Shown: in pieces, positions 32,007 through 42,291 of the stretch
Layout of the letters: the number at the start of each line of letters is the position of its first letter
Position numbering within the stretch: the first letter of the stretch is position 1
The notes under the pieces: model-generated
Databases searched by the model: none
Seen by the model: only the letters and a program-made list of their open reading frames with translations
Told to the model about the DNA's origin: nothing
Made by a program: the position numbers and the translations under genes
NCBI RefSeq assembly: GCF_933775445.1
Contig: NC_065878.1
Location: 1,138,001-1,202,000 of the forward strand
Length of the DNA: 64,000 nt
Source of the DNA: Argentina anserina
Lineage: Eukaryota > Streptophyta > Magnoliopsida > Rosales > Rosaceae
Direction of reading: 5' to 3'

Positions 32007-34740
32007 TGTAATAACCCGAATTTTTAGAAACTAAATGTCGAGTATTTTCAAAGTGTTAAACTTGTGAAATTAATTCAAGACGACAATTGGAGGTTTGCGA
32101 CATTTCGAAACGAAAACGGAAACGTTCTCGGATCGTTTAATTAGAAAACGTAACTTTACCGCAACGTAAAGATCAACTTTTATTCCATCGCTCGGTTGCG
32201 AAAACTTCCTTCACGAAAGTCGTAGAGCTCATCGATACGAATTCGTGGACACGTCATGCGTTCGAATCGGACGTCGGATGCGAAAGATATTAACGTCGGA
32301 AGTTCGTTTCCGATTTTGGAAATAGTATAAAAGGAAGGAGAGGAGATTAAAAATCAGAAAATCAGATTTTTCTAAAAATCAGCTCGGATACTGTTCACCC
32401 GAGCTCGGGCACTGTTCACCCGACCCAAAAACCTTCTCCGGCTGATTTCTCCACCATCAGACGTCGCCTCGTGTCGTGCCACCTATCAAACTGACGGGCT
32501 CGACGAACTCCATCTTTTGGGCTACGCCTTGCACTCCGGCGACAACCACACACGGTGTAGCAACCGCCGGAAGTTACTGCTGTGGCGGCGCCGCCTCCTC
32601 CGACCACCATGGCTCGAGATTCTTGGGGGGTTTCGCTTGTCTCAGTCCCAGTAACATTCCCACAAAAGGAATCGAGCCAAATCGAAGTGTAAGTACCCGA
32701 ATCAAAATTTCAATTTCTAGGGTTTGTGAATAGTGCCGATTTCATGTTCTTCGTTGTTTGGACTGTTTAGACTCGGATTTAGACCTTGGTGTCAACTAGG
32801 AAGTTGTTGGAAATGTTGTTTAGGTTGTGGTGGTGAAATTTGGTGATGATTGGTGGCGGTCGGTGAACAGTAACGCCGAATGAATAGTAACTGTGAATAG
32901 TAACTCCGCAGGAATAGTGATCTGTAACAGTAACTGTGAATAGTGATCTGTAACAGTAAATGTGAACAATGGCATGGTAAAACAGTAACTTTGAACAGTG
33001 TTTTAGTAAAACAGTAACTGTGAACAGTGATTAGTAAACATGAACAGTGTTCCGTAACCAATGTTTTATGAACAACATTTAGCTGTGCTGAACTCGTCAC
33101 CTGATATTTTAAGTATCATTTTCTAAGCATTTATCGTGCTATTAGGTGACTGACGGAACGAGTGAGAAAATTACTTTCAGGGTCGTGGAAGTTGCACGCA
33201 AGAAAGAAGGTGAGTAAAATCTCACTTATTTAAGAATCTACCCTTGCGGTGATTCAAGATTTTGCAAGAGTTTTTAAGATTGAATTACGACACGTATACA
33301 ATATAGTGGATTACATATATATCGTATAAATGGTAATAAGTACATATATATATAGTTTGCTATATTATATACTGTTATGAATTCATTAGAATTGGTCATT
33401 TCGAATGACGAGAATTAAATATTGAGCATGTGATTTGTTTTTTGTACAATATGAGGTGTGATTATTGTACGTGGTTTTAACATGAGTTTGTTAAAATGTT
33501 TTGTCTTCGGACGAGTTTTTGTCTTCGGACGTGTTTATGAAATATGACATGTATATGATATAATGGATTATATATATATTGTATAAATGGTAAATATGTA
33601 CATATATATAGTTTGCTATATAATATACTGTTATGATTTTATCGTGTTTTATGTCATTTTGATGACGAGATTTATATATCGAGCATGTGATTTTGATTTG
33701 TACAATATGATGTGAGATTATTGTACGTGATTTTAACATGGAGATTGTTAAAATGTTGATTTGTCTTCGGACTTGATTTTTGGTACAATATGATGTGAGA
33801 TTATTGTACGTGATTTTAACATTGAGATTGTTAAAATGTTGATTTGTCTTCGGACGTGATTTGGTACAATATGATGTGAGATTATTGTACGTGATTTTAA
33901 CATTGAGATTGTTAAAATGTTGATTTGTCTTCGGACGTGATTTGGTACAATATGATGTGAGATTATTGTACGTGTTTGGCAAGTCGGAACCTAGCCTTTG
34001 GCCTGGCGAAAGTTACGATACAGTTAGAGCTCTAGTCTGTCTGCCGTAGTACTGCATGTGAGGTAACGGGTGGTTATCTGCTCATGGGTACTCAGATTGT
34101 TTTGGATGTTGGGTAGCGGGTGGCTATCCAATATCGGCGGTGTATTACGAGAGGGGTAACAGATGTGTACCAGCGTTCTTGGTACCCGTATTATAAATGC
34201 ATTTGGGTAACCAGAAGGGTTACTTAATTTCTCATGAGAGCTTCTTTTCATATTTCTTTGGGACAACCAGATGGGCCGTCCATTGACTCATGAGTGCATT
34301 TATATTTGTTTGATTTCTGGATTTTCGTATATATTGATATGCGAGTTATATATTTTCATTTTACTCATACGAGCTGTAAAGCTTACCGGGTTTGTGTTTA
34401 CAATCCCGGTGCACCAATTCGATGGTGTAGTGGATAACTTCGCAGGTGTAGATTAGCGGGAATTGACGGACCGCTCAGAGGACTTGAAGTTATTTATCTC
34501 CAGCTTGTGTGAGGATTTTGTGTGACTATCTTGTGAGTTTGTTGTGAGGATTACACAATTGCATTTGTTATAATATTGAATTATAATTTGGGTTGTAATA
34601 ATCGGTTTAACTGAGTTGTATTTTGAACTCAGAGATGATCCGCTGTGGCATTTTAAATGATTTCGATTCGTTGAAATTGTTTGGTGTTTAACGACTTTGA
34701 AATTTTGAGTTTTTAAACTCGAAATTTTGGGGTCGTTACA
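32007..34740 (+). repeat. Solo LTR of a Tekay/Del-like Ty3/gypsy element (2,734 bp)
   Basis: It starts TGTAATAACCCGAA and ends GGGGTCGTTACA, with the perfect 5-bp duplication GATTT on both sides (32002-32006 and 34741-34745). No internal domain is present, so it is the product of LTR-LTR recombination. A TATA box (TATAAAAG) lies at 32326. It is followed by a GC-rich stretch with short ORFs (32416-32733), a region of degenerate AACAGTAACTGTGAA repeats (32870-33060) and an 81-83-bp minisatellite (33700-33975). Orientation is inferred from the TATA box. Confidence 0.9.
33700..33975. repeat. 81-83-bp minisatellite inside the solo LTR
   Basis: Three to four copies of a unit contain GGTACAATATGATGTGAGA, TTATTGTACGTGATTTTAAC and TTGTCTTCGG. 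Anchors occur at 33764, 33844 and 33925. Because 81 is a multiple of three, the minus strand shows a repeating 27-residue ORF (33491-33982), which is an artefact of the repeat. Confidence 0.85.
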
Positions 34741-34812
34741 GATTTTGACTTCATTCAACTCGCTCTTGAACTGTGCAAACTCGAGTTCCATGTCTTGTAG
34801 TCTACCATTTTT

Positions 34813-35575
34813 ATTATAAATTTAGAAAATAAGTTGAAGAGTGAATTAATTCGAGATGATAGTTTGTGTGATTATTATACATTTTCCGAGTTGTATATAA
34901 TAAATGAATTTGAAATAGAGTATGAAAAAAATTAATTGATAGTAGTATGATTTAATATACCAAATCAGATATTGGGCATTTTAGAAAAACCATGAAGGTC
35001 TAAATAGCATTTTAGGTATCTATAAAAACAAATTGAGATTCACTGAATAAAGATGTCTAAATACCGTTAAAGGTACGAATAGAAGTTCCCTTGTCTTATA
35101 TATCTTGGCCTCAAGATATGGCTGATATTAAGGACCCTGCTAATCAACAATTAATGCAGAAACCCTTCAACTTTTGGGCTGAAATAACTCAAGGAACAAC
35201 TTCAGTATTTTTTAGAAATTTTGCTAGGGTTTTAGGCTCTAAATTATGTTATTTTTACTTTTTAGGTTGTTTGGTTTTTAGGTTCATTGATATTGTTAGT
35301 CTCGAGTATGAACCCTTGTAGTTTTAATAACCTATACAGCTATACTATTTATCTGTAAACCTCTTCTGTTTCAATTAGGTAGAGAAAATTATATTCAATA
35401 ATTTCCAAGTTTCATAATATATATATATGTGTGTGTTGTCATGAGTCATGCTTTTTTGTTTTTAGTATAAGTTCTCGATGGGAGAGTCCAAGATTTTCTT
35501 ATCACATACATTTTGCAAGGATATTAACAGATGTGGCTTATATAATTGGAAGGTTAAATGAAGCAGAGAGCTAAA
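34813..35575. other. Spacer between coiled-coil pseudogene and chromovirus
   Basis: AT-rich DNA. The 76-residue ORF at 35091-35321 matches nothing I recognise. No other feature is supported. Confidence 0.5.
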
Positions 35576-36116
35576 TGTCACATCCCGCCAAAGTTAAGCC
35601 AAATTTTACCTTGAGCATTCTAGACGATTCCGGAATATGGCGGAACTCCTTGGAAGGTCATAGAAGACCCTAGAAGATAGTGGAAGTCTCAAGAAGCCTT
35701 GAGACATTTCCGGACTTCTCTAGAACCTTGGAGAGGCTAGTGGAACTAGACCACTCTAGAGTTCTTTAGAACACTCAAGGACCATCTTAGAAGCATGTAG
35801 AGTTGTATAGACTTATGTAGAGTTCTCTAGAATTCTCTACCATGTACTTAGTCCTAGAAATATCTAGAACTTGTAAAGTAGGATGAGGAGGCCTATAAAT
35901 AGCAAGGCACCCCTCTCATTTGGATCATCAAGTAATCTAGCAAGCAAGCTATCAAGTAAACTTGTAAGTTCTCTTATTCAATATAAGTTCTCTTTCAAAA
36001 TATTCTGTTGCCTTTCAATTGTTCTAGCAGGGCGTTTGCAAGAGTAAGGCTGACTTAGCATAAGGGAGTTGCTAAGGCCGCACGAGTTGCATAGCGAAAG
36101 AAGTAAGCTCGTGACA
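35576..36116 (+). repeat. 5' LTR of the chromovirus
   Basis: 541 bp with TG..CA ends. A TATA box (CCTATAAATAGC) lies at 35894-35901, so U3 covers about the first 320 bases. It differs from the right LTR at three positions (A/G, T/C and C/A). The U3 holds the periodic GAA array listed separately. Confidence 0.97.
35617..35832 (+). promoter_or_regulatory. 10-bp periodic GAA array in U3 (heat-shock-element-like)
   Basis: Alternating modules aTTCt-aGACg-aTTCc-gGAAt (35617-35636) resemble a perfect-type heat-shock element with one mismatch. From there GAA recurs at exactly ten-base steps at 35633, 35643, 35653, 35663, 35673, 35683 and 35693. It continues with GAC, GAC, GAA, GAG and GAA at 35703-35743. 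A second run with a shifted phase has GAA/GAG/GAC at 35790, 35800, 35810, 35820 and 35830. Ten-base spacing of same-direction GAA units is the step-type heat-shock arrangement. The same array is in the right LTR (from 40877). Position upstream of the TATA box fits an enhancer. Function is inferred. Confidence 0.6.
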
Positions 36117-36118
36117 GT

Positions 36119-36130
36119 TGGTATCAGAGC
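36119..36130 (+). promoter_or_regulatory. Primer-binding site of the chromovirus (tRNA-Met)
   Basis: TGGTATCAGAGC occurs two bases after the LTR end. This is the exact complement of the plant initiator tRNA-Met 3' end without its discriminator, the usual primer for plant chromoviruses. Confidence 0.95.
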
Positions 36131-36161
36131 CGAAGTTCGATCAAGAGGCTAGCTCGACACA

Positions 36162-37619
36162 ATGGCAAAGAATGGCAATCCTGTTGGTAGTGTTTCCGAC
36201 GACACGCAAGAGAAGGGGCATGAAGAACTTGTCAACCCGACGATTCCGAAGAAGGAACGAGTGAAGGACATGTTAGCTGCAATCGACTCACGACTTACTC
36301 AAGTGGAAGAGAGCGTGAGTGGCATGGGAGCCCAGGTGGAAGACTTGGAGGCGGAGGACGCCGCAATCCACACTGCGATCAAGGGCATGATGCTCAAGCT
36401 AGAGGAGTCCTTGCGGGGAGAGATTGACAATGTTCGTGAGGAGTTCATGGGGGAACTCACCCGGATGCGTGAAGTACATGAAAGGGAGCACAATAGCATG
36501 CTTGCACGCATGGAGGAGATGCAAGCAGTTTCTGCGCGCATGGAGGAAATGCAAGAAGACCTTGCCTTATGCAAACGCGCACTAGCCACGGGGGCTAGTA
36601 CCAGCAGCGGCGTAGAAGCCAAGCGGATCGAGGTGCCAAAGCCAAAGAGCTTCGGAGGCATGCGCAACGCTCGAGAAGTCGACAACTTCTTATGGGGGCT
36701 AGACCAATACTTCGGGGCCGTAGGCATCATGGAGGAGGATGCCAAGATAAATACCGCGACTCTTTATCTCACCGACACCGCCATGTTGTGGTGGAGGAGA
36801 AGGCGAGGAGATGTCGAAAGAGGTATGTGCACCATCTCTACCTTTGATGACTTTGTTAAAGAGCTCAAGAAGCAATTTTATCCCGAGAATGCCGAGGATG
36901 AGGCAAGAGCTCGCTTGCGAAGGCTCAAGCACACCGGGTCTATTCGTGATTATGTTAGAGAATTCACTAACTTGGTGCTTGAGATTCCCGACCTATCCGA
37001 CAAGGATGCTCTCTTCAACTTCATGGATGGTCTCCAATCATGGGCCAAGACGGAGCTAAGGCGACGTGGAGTGCAAGACCTTGCTAGCGCCATTGCCGTG
37101 GCCGAAGGCTTAGTAGATTTCTCAAGTCCAAGAGAGTCCACCAAGCCAAAGGAGAAGAAGAGCAACTATGCCAAAGGTGTGGGAGACAAAACCCAACGCA
37201 AGGAGGAGCCACGCCGAGAGAGCTACTCGGCAAGATTCAAGGATAAAGGCAAGCAAAGGGACATGCGGAGTTGGGACAAGCCTAATGACAACAAGTGCTT
37301 GTTGTGCGATGGTCCGCATTGGGCGAGGCATTGCCCACAAAGGAGAGCTTTAAGCGCACTCCTAGGAAGTCATCAAGATGAGGGTAAAGCCGAGGGTGGC
37401 AATGGAGGTGCACATTTGGGGTCTTTGCAGGTGCTAAATGCAATCCGCTCGACACCAAAGGTCCAAGCCAAAGGTTTGCTCTACGCGGATATCACCATAT
37501 GTGGGAAGCCAACAACGGCGATGCTCGACACGGGGGCAACTCACAACTTCATTTCCGTGGAAGAGGCGCGCAAACTTGGACTTAAGGCAACAATGGAGGA
37601 GGTTCCATTAAGGCGGTAA
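36162..37619 (+). CDS. Chromovirus gag and protease
   Basis: This 485-residue frame starts with [11 protein letters not shown] 32 bases after the primer site. A coiled-coil-rich N-terminus ([19 protein letters not shown]) is followed by the retrotransposon gag domain ([43 protein letters not shown]). Then come a basic linker, a zinc knuckle C-x2-C-x3-H-x4-C ([13 protein letters not shown]) and the start of the aspartic protease with active site [13 protein letters not shown]. The frame closes at 37617 after a frame change near 37603. The expected continuation of protease lies in the next frame, so the copy cannot make a full gag-pol polyprotein without frameshifting. The protein would form the particle and bind RNA. 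Confidence 0.9.
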   Translation: MAKNGNPVGSVSDDTQEKGHEELVNPTIPKKERVKDMLAAIDSRLTQVEESVSGMGAQVEDLEAEDAAIHTAIKGMMLKLEESLRGEIDNVREEFMGELTRMREVHEREHNSMLARMEEMQAVSARMEEMQEDLALCKRALATGASTSSGVEAKRIEVPKPKSFGGMRNAREVDNFLWGLDQYFGAVGIMEEDAKINTATLYLTDTAMLWWRRRRGDVERGMCTISTFDDFVKELKKQFYPENAEDEARARLRRLKHTGSIRDYVREFTNLVLEIPDLSDKDALFNFMDGLQSWAKTELRRRGVQDLASAIAVAEGLVDFSSPRESTKPKEKKSNYAKGVGDKTQRKEEPRRESYSARFKDKGKQRDMRSWDKPNDNKCLLCDGPHWARHCPQRRALSALLGSHQDEGKAEGGNGGAHLGSLQVLNAIRSTPKVQAKGLLYADITICGKPTTAMLDTGATHNFISVEEARKLGLKATMEEVPLRR

Positions 37620-37645
37620 ACTCACCTGCCCGCCCAATACAAGGA

Positions 37646-40270
37646 GTGGCTCGAGGAGTCAAGACAAGCGTGGGAGCTTGGAGTGGAAGCTTAGACTTCT
37701 CGATTGTGCCGATGGATGACTACAAGGTAGTCTTGGGGTTGGAATTCCATGATCAAGTCAAGGCATTCCCGGTGCCATTCGCCAATAGCCTATGCATAAT
37801 GGATGGCGAAAGATCGTGCGTGGTGCCAACAACCCGAAGGGCAAAACAAGACACCAAGGTGTTGTCGGCATTGCAATTCAAGAAAGGCATCAAGAGGGAT
37901 GAGGAAAGCTACTTGGCCATACTTAGTGAGTTTGATGATGAGGAGCCAAGGCCACAAGATGACATGCCAAAGGAGGTAGCAGCAGTTCTTGAAGAGTTCA
38001 AGGTTGTATCACCCACGGAGCTTCCCAAGAAACTACCCCCAAGGAGAGAGATCGACCATGAAATCGAGTTGGAACCAGGGACCAAACCACCCGCCATGGG
38101 TGCATACCGCATGGCGCCGCCGGAGTTAGCGGAACTAAGGAGGCAATTGAAGGAGCTTTTGGACGCGGGGTTCATTAGACCTTCGAAAGCCCCATTCGGT
38201 GCCCCGGTCTTATTCCAAAAGAAGAAGGATGGATCTCTTCGCATGTGCATCGACTATAGGGCGCTCAACAAGATCACGGTAAAGAACAAGTACCCTATCC
38301 CTCTCATTGCCGATCTCTTTGATCAATTGGGTCATGCACGATATTTTTCCAAGTTAGACCTTCGCTCGGGGTACTACCAAGTGCGCATTGCGGAAGGAGA
38401 TGAGCCGAAGACCGCATGCATCACAAGGTATGGTTCTTATAAATTTTTGGTCATGTCATTCGGTCTAACTAATGCACCGGCAACCTTTTGCACCTTGATG
38501 AACAAGTTATTCCACCTCTACTTGGATCGGTTTGTGGTCGTCTACTTGGACGACATAGTGGTGTATAGCAAGACCATGCGAGAGCATGTGGAGCATTTGC
38601 GGGAAGTGCTTAAGGTTTTGAGGGAAAACCAGCTATACATCAAGATGGAGAAATGCTCATTCGCGAAGCCGGAGGTGTCGTTCTTGGGGCACAAGATCAA
38701 GGACGGCAAGCTTATGATGGAGGATTGCAAGGTGCATTCCATCCAAGAATGGGAACCACCCACCAAGGTACATGACTTAAGATCTTTTCTTGGGCTAGTT
38801 AACTATTATCGTCGCTTTATCAAGGGATACTCGGCGAGGGCTTCACCATTAACCGACATTCTCAAGAAGAACAAGGCATGGGAATGGACAACAAAGTGTC
38901 AAGAAGCCTTTGAAGACTTGAAGAAGGCAATATGCGAGGAGCCCGTACTTAGCCTACCGGATCACTCCAAGCCATATGAGGTGCACACCGATGCTTCCGA
39001 CTTTGCCATTGGCGGAGTACTCATGCAAGAGGGGCATCCAATTGCTTATGAGAGTCGGAAGCTCAATGACACGGAGCGGCGCTACACCGTGCAAGAGAAG
39101 GAGATGACTGCCATCATCCATTGCCTTCGAGTGTGGCGACATTACTTGCTTGGGACAAAGTTCGTGATCATGACCGACAATGTAGCAACAAGCTACTTTC
39201 AAACTCAAAAGAAGCTAAGTCCAAAGCAAGCAAGGTGGCAAGACTTCTTGGCGGAGTTTGACTACACCATGGAGTACAAGCCCGGGAAGGCGAACGTGGT
39301 CGCGGATGCACTAAGCCGCAAGGCGGAATTTGCAAGCATTTCGCAAGTCACTAGCCCATTGCTAGGCAAGATCAAGGAGGGACTAAGGGTAGACCCTCAA
39401 GCACAAAGCCTCATCACCTTAGTGAAGGAAGGAAAAACCCGGAGGTTTTGGCTAGACGACGACCTTCTCTACACGAGAGGCCGCCGCATCTACGTACCAA
39501 AGTGGGGCAGCTTACGAAGGGAGCTAACCAAGGAATGCCACGATTCCAAATGGGCCGGCCACCCAGGTATGAAACGCACACTTGCCTTATTAAAGTCCAT
39601 GTATTATTGGCCAAGGATGCGGGACGGGGTCGAAGAGTATGTGCGGACTTGTCTAGTTTGCCAACAAGACAAGGTAGTCCAGCAGCAGCCGGGGGGCTTG
39701 CTAGACCCCTTGCCCATTCCCGAGAGACCATGGGAGAGTGTCTCTATGGACTTCATCACTTGCCTGCCGAAGTCCGAGCAGTTTGGGAGCATCATTGTGG
39801 TGGTGGACAGATTTAGCAAGTATGCAACCTTCATGGCCGCATCAGCCGACTGCTTTGCGGAGGAGACAGCAAGGCTATTCCTACGCAATGTAGTCAAGCT
39901 TTGGGGAGTTCCAAAGAACATTGTCAGCGACAGAGACCCGCGCTTCACGGGGAGATTTTGGACGGAGCTATTCAAGATGTTGGGGTCAGACTTGAACTTT
40001 TCAACAAGCTTCCATCCACAAAGCGACGGTCAAACGGAGCGCGTTAATGCTCTCTTGGAGCTATACTTACGGCACTACGTGAGTGCCAATCAAAAGGATT
40101 GGGCCAAGCTTCTAGATGTGGCGCAGTTTTCCTATAACCTGCAGCAAAGTGAGGCCACCAACAAGAGTCCTTTTGAGATTGTTTTGGGACAGCAGCCTAC
40201 TACTCCTCTATCCCTTGCCACTCATTATGAAGGGAAGAGTCCAGCCGCATTCAAGTTCGCCAAGTCATAG
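37646..40270 (+). CDS. Chromovirus protease end, reverse transcriptase, RNase H, integrase
   Basis: An 874-residue open frame. The protease tail ([19 protein letters not shown]) leads into reverse transcriptase with [22 protein letters not shown] text at about 38215 and the YLDDIVVYS catalytic box at about 38545. RNase H follows, with [24 protein letters not shown] and VADALSRK. Integrase begins with its H-H-C-C zinc region ([20 protein letters not shown], then CLVCQQDK) and has the core [23 protein letters not shown] and [14 protein letters not shown], so all three acidic residues are present. It ends at an in-frame TAG (40268-40270), after which the same frame continues into the chromodomain. 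The first ATG is arbitrary because the natural protein is a polyprotein. Confidence 0.9.
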   Translation: MARGVKTSVGAWSGSLDFSIVPMDDYKVVLGLEFHDQVKAFPVPFANSLCIMDGERSCVVPTTRRAKQDTKVLSALQFKKGIKRDEESYLAILSEFDDEEPRPQDDMPKEVAAVLEEFKVVSPTELPKKLPPRREIDHEIELEPGTKPPAMGAYRMAPPELAELRRQLKELLDAGFIRPSKAPFGAPVLFQKKKDGSLRMCIDYRALNKITVKNKYPIPLIADLFDQLGHARYFSKLDLRSGYYQVRIAEGDEPKTACITRYGSYKFLVMSFGLTNAPATFCTLMNKLFHLYLDRFVVVYLDDIVVYSKTMREHVEHLREVLKVLRENQLYIKMEKCSFAKPEVSFLGHKIKDGKLMMEDCKVHSIQEWEPPTKVHDLRSFLGLVNYYRRFIKGYSARASPLTDILKKNKAWEWTTKCQEAFEDLKKAICEEPVLSLPDHSKPYEVHTDASDFAIGGVLMQEGHPIAYESRKLNDTERRYTVQEKEMTAIIHCLRVWRHYLLGTKFVIMTDNVATSYFQTQKKLSPKQARWQDFLAEFDYTMEYKPGKANVVADALSRKAEFASISQVTSPLLGKIKEGLRVDPQAQSLITLVKEGKTRRFWLDDDLLYTRGRRIYVPKWGSLRRELTKECHDSKWAGHPGMKRTLALLKSMYYWPRMRDGVEEYVRTCLVCQQDKVVQQQPGGLLDPLPIPERPWESVSMDFITCLPKSEQFGSIIVVVDRFSKYATFMAASADCFAEETARLFLRNVVKLWGVPKNIVSDRDPRFTGRFWTELFKMLGSDLNFSTSFHPQSDGQTERVNALLELYLRHYVSANQKDWAKLLDVAQFSYNLQQSEATNKSPFEIVLGQQPTTPLSLATHYEGKSPAAFKFAKS

Positions 40271-40807
40271 CATGAGCAAGCGGAGTTAGCCCGAGCGGCG
40301 TTGCACAAGGCTGCCAAGAAGATGAAGAAGTGGGCGGACAAGAAGAGGAGGCATGTCGAGTTCAAGGAAGGCGACCTTGTACTTGTGAAACTCTTGCCGC
40401 AGCATTTCAAGGCCTTTAGAAAGGTGCACAAGGGCTTGATCCGCAGATATGAAGGGCCGTTTGAAGTTATCAAGCGCATATGCAAAGTTTCATACAAGCT
40501 CAACCTCCCGCCCAAATTAAAGTTACATCTGGTCTTCCACGTGAGCATGTTGAAGCCATACAATGAGGACGAGGAAGACCCATCCAGGGGAATATTGCAT
40601 CGGGCACCTACGGCAGTTATCACCAACTTCGATAAGGAAGTCGATGAAGTACTTGCAGATCGGGTCATTCGACGTCGAGGCATACCAAGTTACAAAGAGT
40701 ACCTCATCAAATGGAGAGGCATGCCCGATACGGAAGCAAGCTGGGAGTCCGAGGATACGCTTTGGCAGTTCAAGGACAAAATCCAGCAATACAATGAAGC
40801 GCGATGA
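40271..40807 (+). pseudogene. Integrase C-terminus and chromodomain, cut off by a stop
   Basis: This is the same frame as the pol ORF beyond the TAG at 40268. It encodes an integrase tail with a GPY/F-type motif (RRYEGPFEVIKRI) and a chromodomain (VDEVLADRVI, YKEYLIKWRGMPDTEASWE). Chromodomains steer integration to marked chromatin. As the copy stands, this portion is separated from integrase unless the stop is read through. An ATG at 40301 would allow only a fragment. Confidence 0.88.
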
Positions 40808-40835
40808 GGGCATCGCGGTATTTGGTGGGGGAGAA

Positions 40836-41376
40836 TGTCACATCCCGCCAAAGTTAAGCCAAATTTTACCTTGAGCATTCTAGACGATTCCGGAATATGG
40901 CGGAACTCCTTGGAAGGTCATAGAAGACCCTAGAAGATGGTGGAAGTCTCAAGAAGCCTTGAGACATTTCCGGACTTCTCTAGAACCTTGGAGAGGCTAG
41001 TGGAACTAGACCACTCTAGAGTTCTTTAGAACACTCAAGGACCATCTTAGAAGCATGTAGAGTTGTATAGACTTATGTAGAGTTCTCTAGAATTCTCTAC
41101 CATGTACTTAGTCCTAGAAATATCTAGAACTTGTAAAGTAGGATGAGGAGGCCTATAAATAGCAAGGCACCCCTCTCATTTGGATCATCAAGCAATCTAG
41201 CAAGCAAGCTATCAAGTAAACTTGTAAGTTCTCTTATTCAATATAAGTTCTCTTTCAAAATATTATGTTGCCTTTCAATTGTTCTAGCAGGGCGTTTGCA
41301 AGAGTAAGGCTGACTTAGCATAAGGGAGTTGCTAAGGCCGCACGAGTTGCATAGCGAAAGAAGTAAGCTCGTGACA
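40836..41376 (+). repeat. 3' LTR of the chromovirus
   Basis: 541 bp, three differences from the 5' LTR, preceded by the purine tract GGTGGGGGAGAA (40824-40835). It carries the same TATA box (41154) and GAA array, so it could also drive transcription outward toward 41.4 kb. Confidence 0.97.
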
Positions 41377-41684
41377 TAAAGCTATGAATGCCCATTCATC
41401 ATAGCCCATTCTGTTGCGCATACTCTGATTATTAAGTAAGATTTTTCATTTTTCAAGATCAAGTAAGATTTTTCATTTTTTCTTGAAAATGATTATCAAG
41501 TAAAATTAGCAATTATCTTTATTGTGTTTTGGTATTGCTAGGATAGATCATATAAGGGAGTTGCGTGCTAATTGGCTACACAAGATCACCAAATTCAGGA
41601 TGTTTTATGTTCGTACATTTGAATCTTGTATGCTGTATGAATGGGGTAATTCCATGCACCAAAAAGAAAACATGCATGCTCCAA
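41377..41684. other. Spacer between the chromovirus and the conserved exon
   Basis: AT-rich, with a tandem pair of AAGTAAGATTTTTCATTTTT at about 41436 and 41462. It may be intron of the minus-strand gene whose exon ends near 41686. No coding match was recognised. Confidence 0.5.
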
Positions 41685-42032
41685 TTATTGTAAAACAACC
41701 TCCACATGATCTAGCCTCTCAATCAGCGTCCCCTTGGCACCTGTCTCCATCATCACGTTCTGAATTGGACAGCAGTGCTTCTCTAGGCTCTTGGGAGAGA
41801 AGTGGTCGGCGGACAACGCCGTCGACCATACCTGCGCATAATCGCTGGTTAGGGTTCCACTGGACGGTGTGGATTCACAAGAGAATTTTGCCGAGTGTGA
41901 GGATTGATGGATGTGATTGCACCTCTTAATTTCCTCCAGCTGCCGAAGCATGATGTCGAGGCGGTCCAGCCCCGACAGAATGGGTTCCTCCATAGTGGCC
42001 GTTGTCCTTGCCATAGTCACTGCCACCATCAC
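41685..42032 (-). CDS. Conserved plant protein of unknown function, first exon only
   Basis: The minus-strand frame includes MEEPILSGLDRLDIMLRQLEE, a Ser/Thr-rich middle (CESTPSSGTLTSD) and VDF-like text SPKSLEKHCCPIQNVMMET followed by KGTLIERLDHVEVV. This layout resembles an uncharacterised plant family whose first exon ends in a coiled-coil lead-in. The true start is probably one of three methionines: 42032, 42014 or 41993. The exon likely ends near 41693-41688 at a GT, since the frame stops soon after. No downstream exon is visible before the chromovirus at 41376, so the rest is lost, displaced or beyond recognition. A CTT/GAA repeat lies upstream at 42043-42069. Family recognition is from memory and uncertain. 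Confidence 0.5.
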   Translation of the reverse strand: MMVAVTMARTTATMEEPILSGLDRLDIMLRQLEEIKRCNHIHQSSHSAKFSCESTPSSGTLTSDYAQVWSTALSADHFSPKSLEKHCCPIQNVMMETGAKGTLIERLDHVEVVLQ

Positions 42033-42291
42033 TTTCCTTCCCTTCTTCTTCTTCTTCTTCTTCTTCCTTTTTCCAAGGAAACAACAAACACTTGTTTCTT
42101 TTTCTCACGCCGAACAACTGCGCGCTCAAACTGGGAAGTCTCAGTTGCTCTTCTTGGCTTTTTTAAGGAATCAGTGGACGTGCGACGTGTAGGAAAATGG
42201 GAATGTGATACTAGGGTTTCGGGACACGCGGCGGGCTATGGTGTGGAGAAGGGTTGCGAAGGAGATGATGATTGCGTTGGAGGGGTACACG

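Larger units (their letters stand above)
31759..34812 (-). pseudogene. Coiled-coil protein gene fragment split by a solo LTR
   Basis: On the minus strand the reading frame enters at about 34812 (KNGRLQDMELEFAQFKSEL). It meets the solo LTR at 34740 and resumes in the same frame at 32001 once the LTR and one copy of the 5-bp duplication are discounted. It then continues to a stop at 31759-31761. The left part reads ISDLEEKIRRIQAEREKMV followed by VKDCEISMLESE and ends ETLASAAR. The residues are heptad-like, rich in Glu, Lys and Leu, as in a coiled coil. One in-frame TAG precedes ISDLEEK. I do not recognise the family. No start codon or upstream exon was found. The in-frame continuity across the insertion is the best evidence that this was a real exon. 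Confidence 0.6.
35576..41376 (+). mobile_element. Nearly intact Ty3/gypsy chromovirus (Galadriel-like), 5.8 kb
   Basis: Two 541-bp LTRs (TGTCACATCC..CTCGTGACA) differ at three bases. A perfect tRNA-Met primer-binding site follows the left LTR and a purine tract (GGTGGGGGAGAA) precedes the right. Flanks are TAAA on both sides (four bases; a five-base duplication is imperfect). The interior carries gag-protease, reverse transcriptase, RNase H, integrase and a chromodomain in standard order. The gag knuckle [13 protein letters not shown] resembles Galadriel/Monkey elements. Two lesions are visible: a one-base frame change between protease and pol near 37603, and an in-frame TAG at 40268. LTR identity of 99.4 percent indicates a young insertion. 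Confidence 0.95.

Noticed and set aside
32416..32733. Gly/Ala-rich ORFs resembling a small gene
   Set aside because: Located within the solo LTR downstream of its TATA box; no conserved start or domain.
33700..33975. Regularly spaced repeats suggesting a CRISPR array
   Set aside because: The repeats are contiguous 81-83-bp units without unique spacers, inside a plant LTR.
33491..33982. 163-residue minus ORF with a repeating 27-residue unit
   Set aside because: It is the translation of an 81-bp minisatellite inside a solo LTR, without a plausible start or homology.
35091..35321. 76-residue plus ORF between the solo LTR and the chromovirus
   Set aside because: No recognisable motif, no splice or promoter context; not distinguishable from chance.
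36299..39975. Long minus-strand ORFs of 100-148 residues within the chromovirus
   Set aside because: Antisense shadows of gag and pol; no domains recognised.
41926..42129. Acidic poly-Glu ORF upstream of the conserved exon
   Set aside because: The Glu run comes from a CTT microsatellite; it is more likely 5'UTR of the minus-strand gene.
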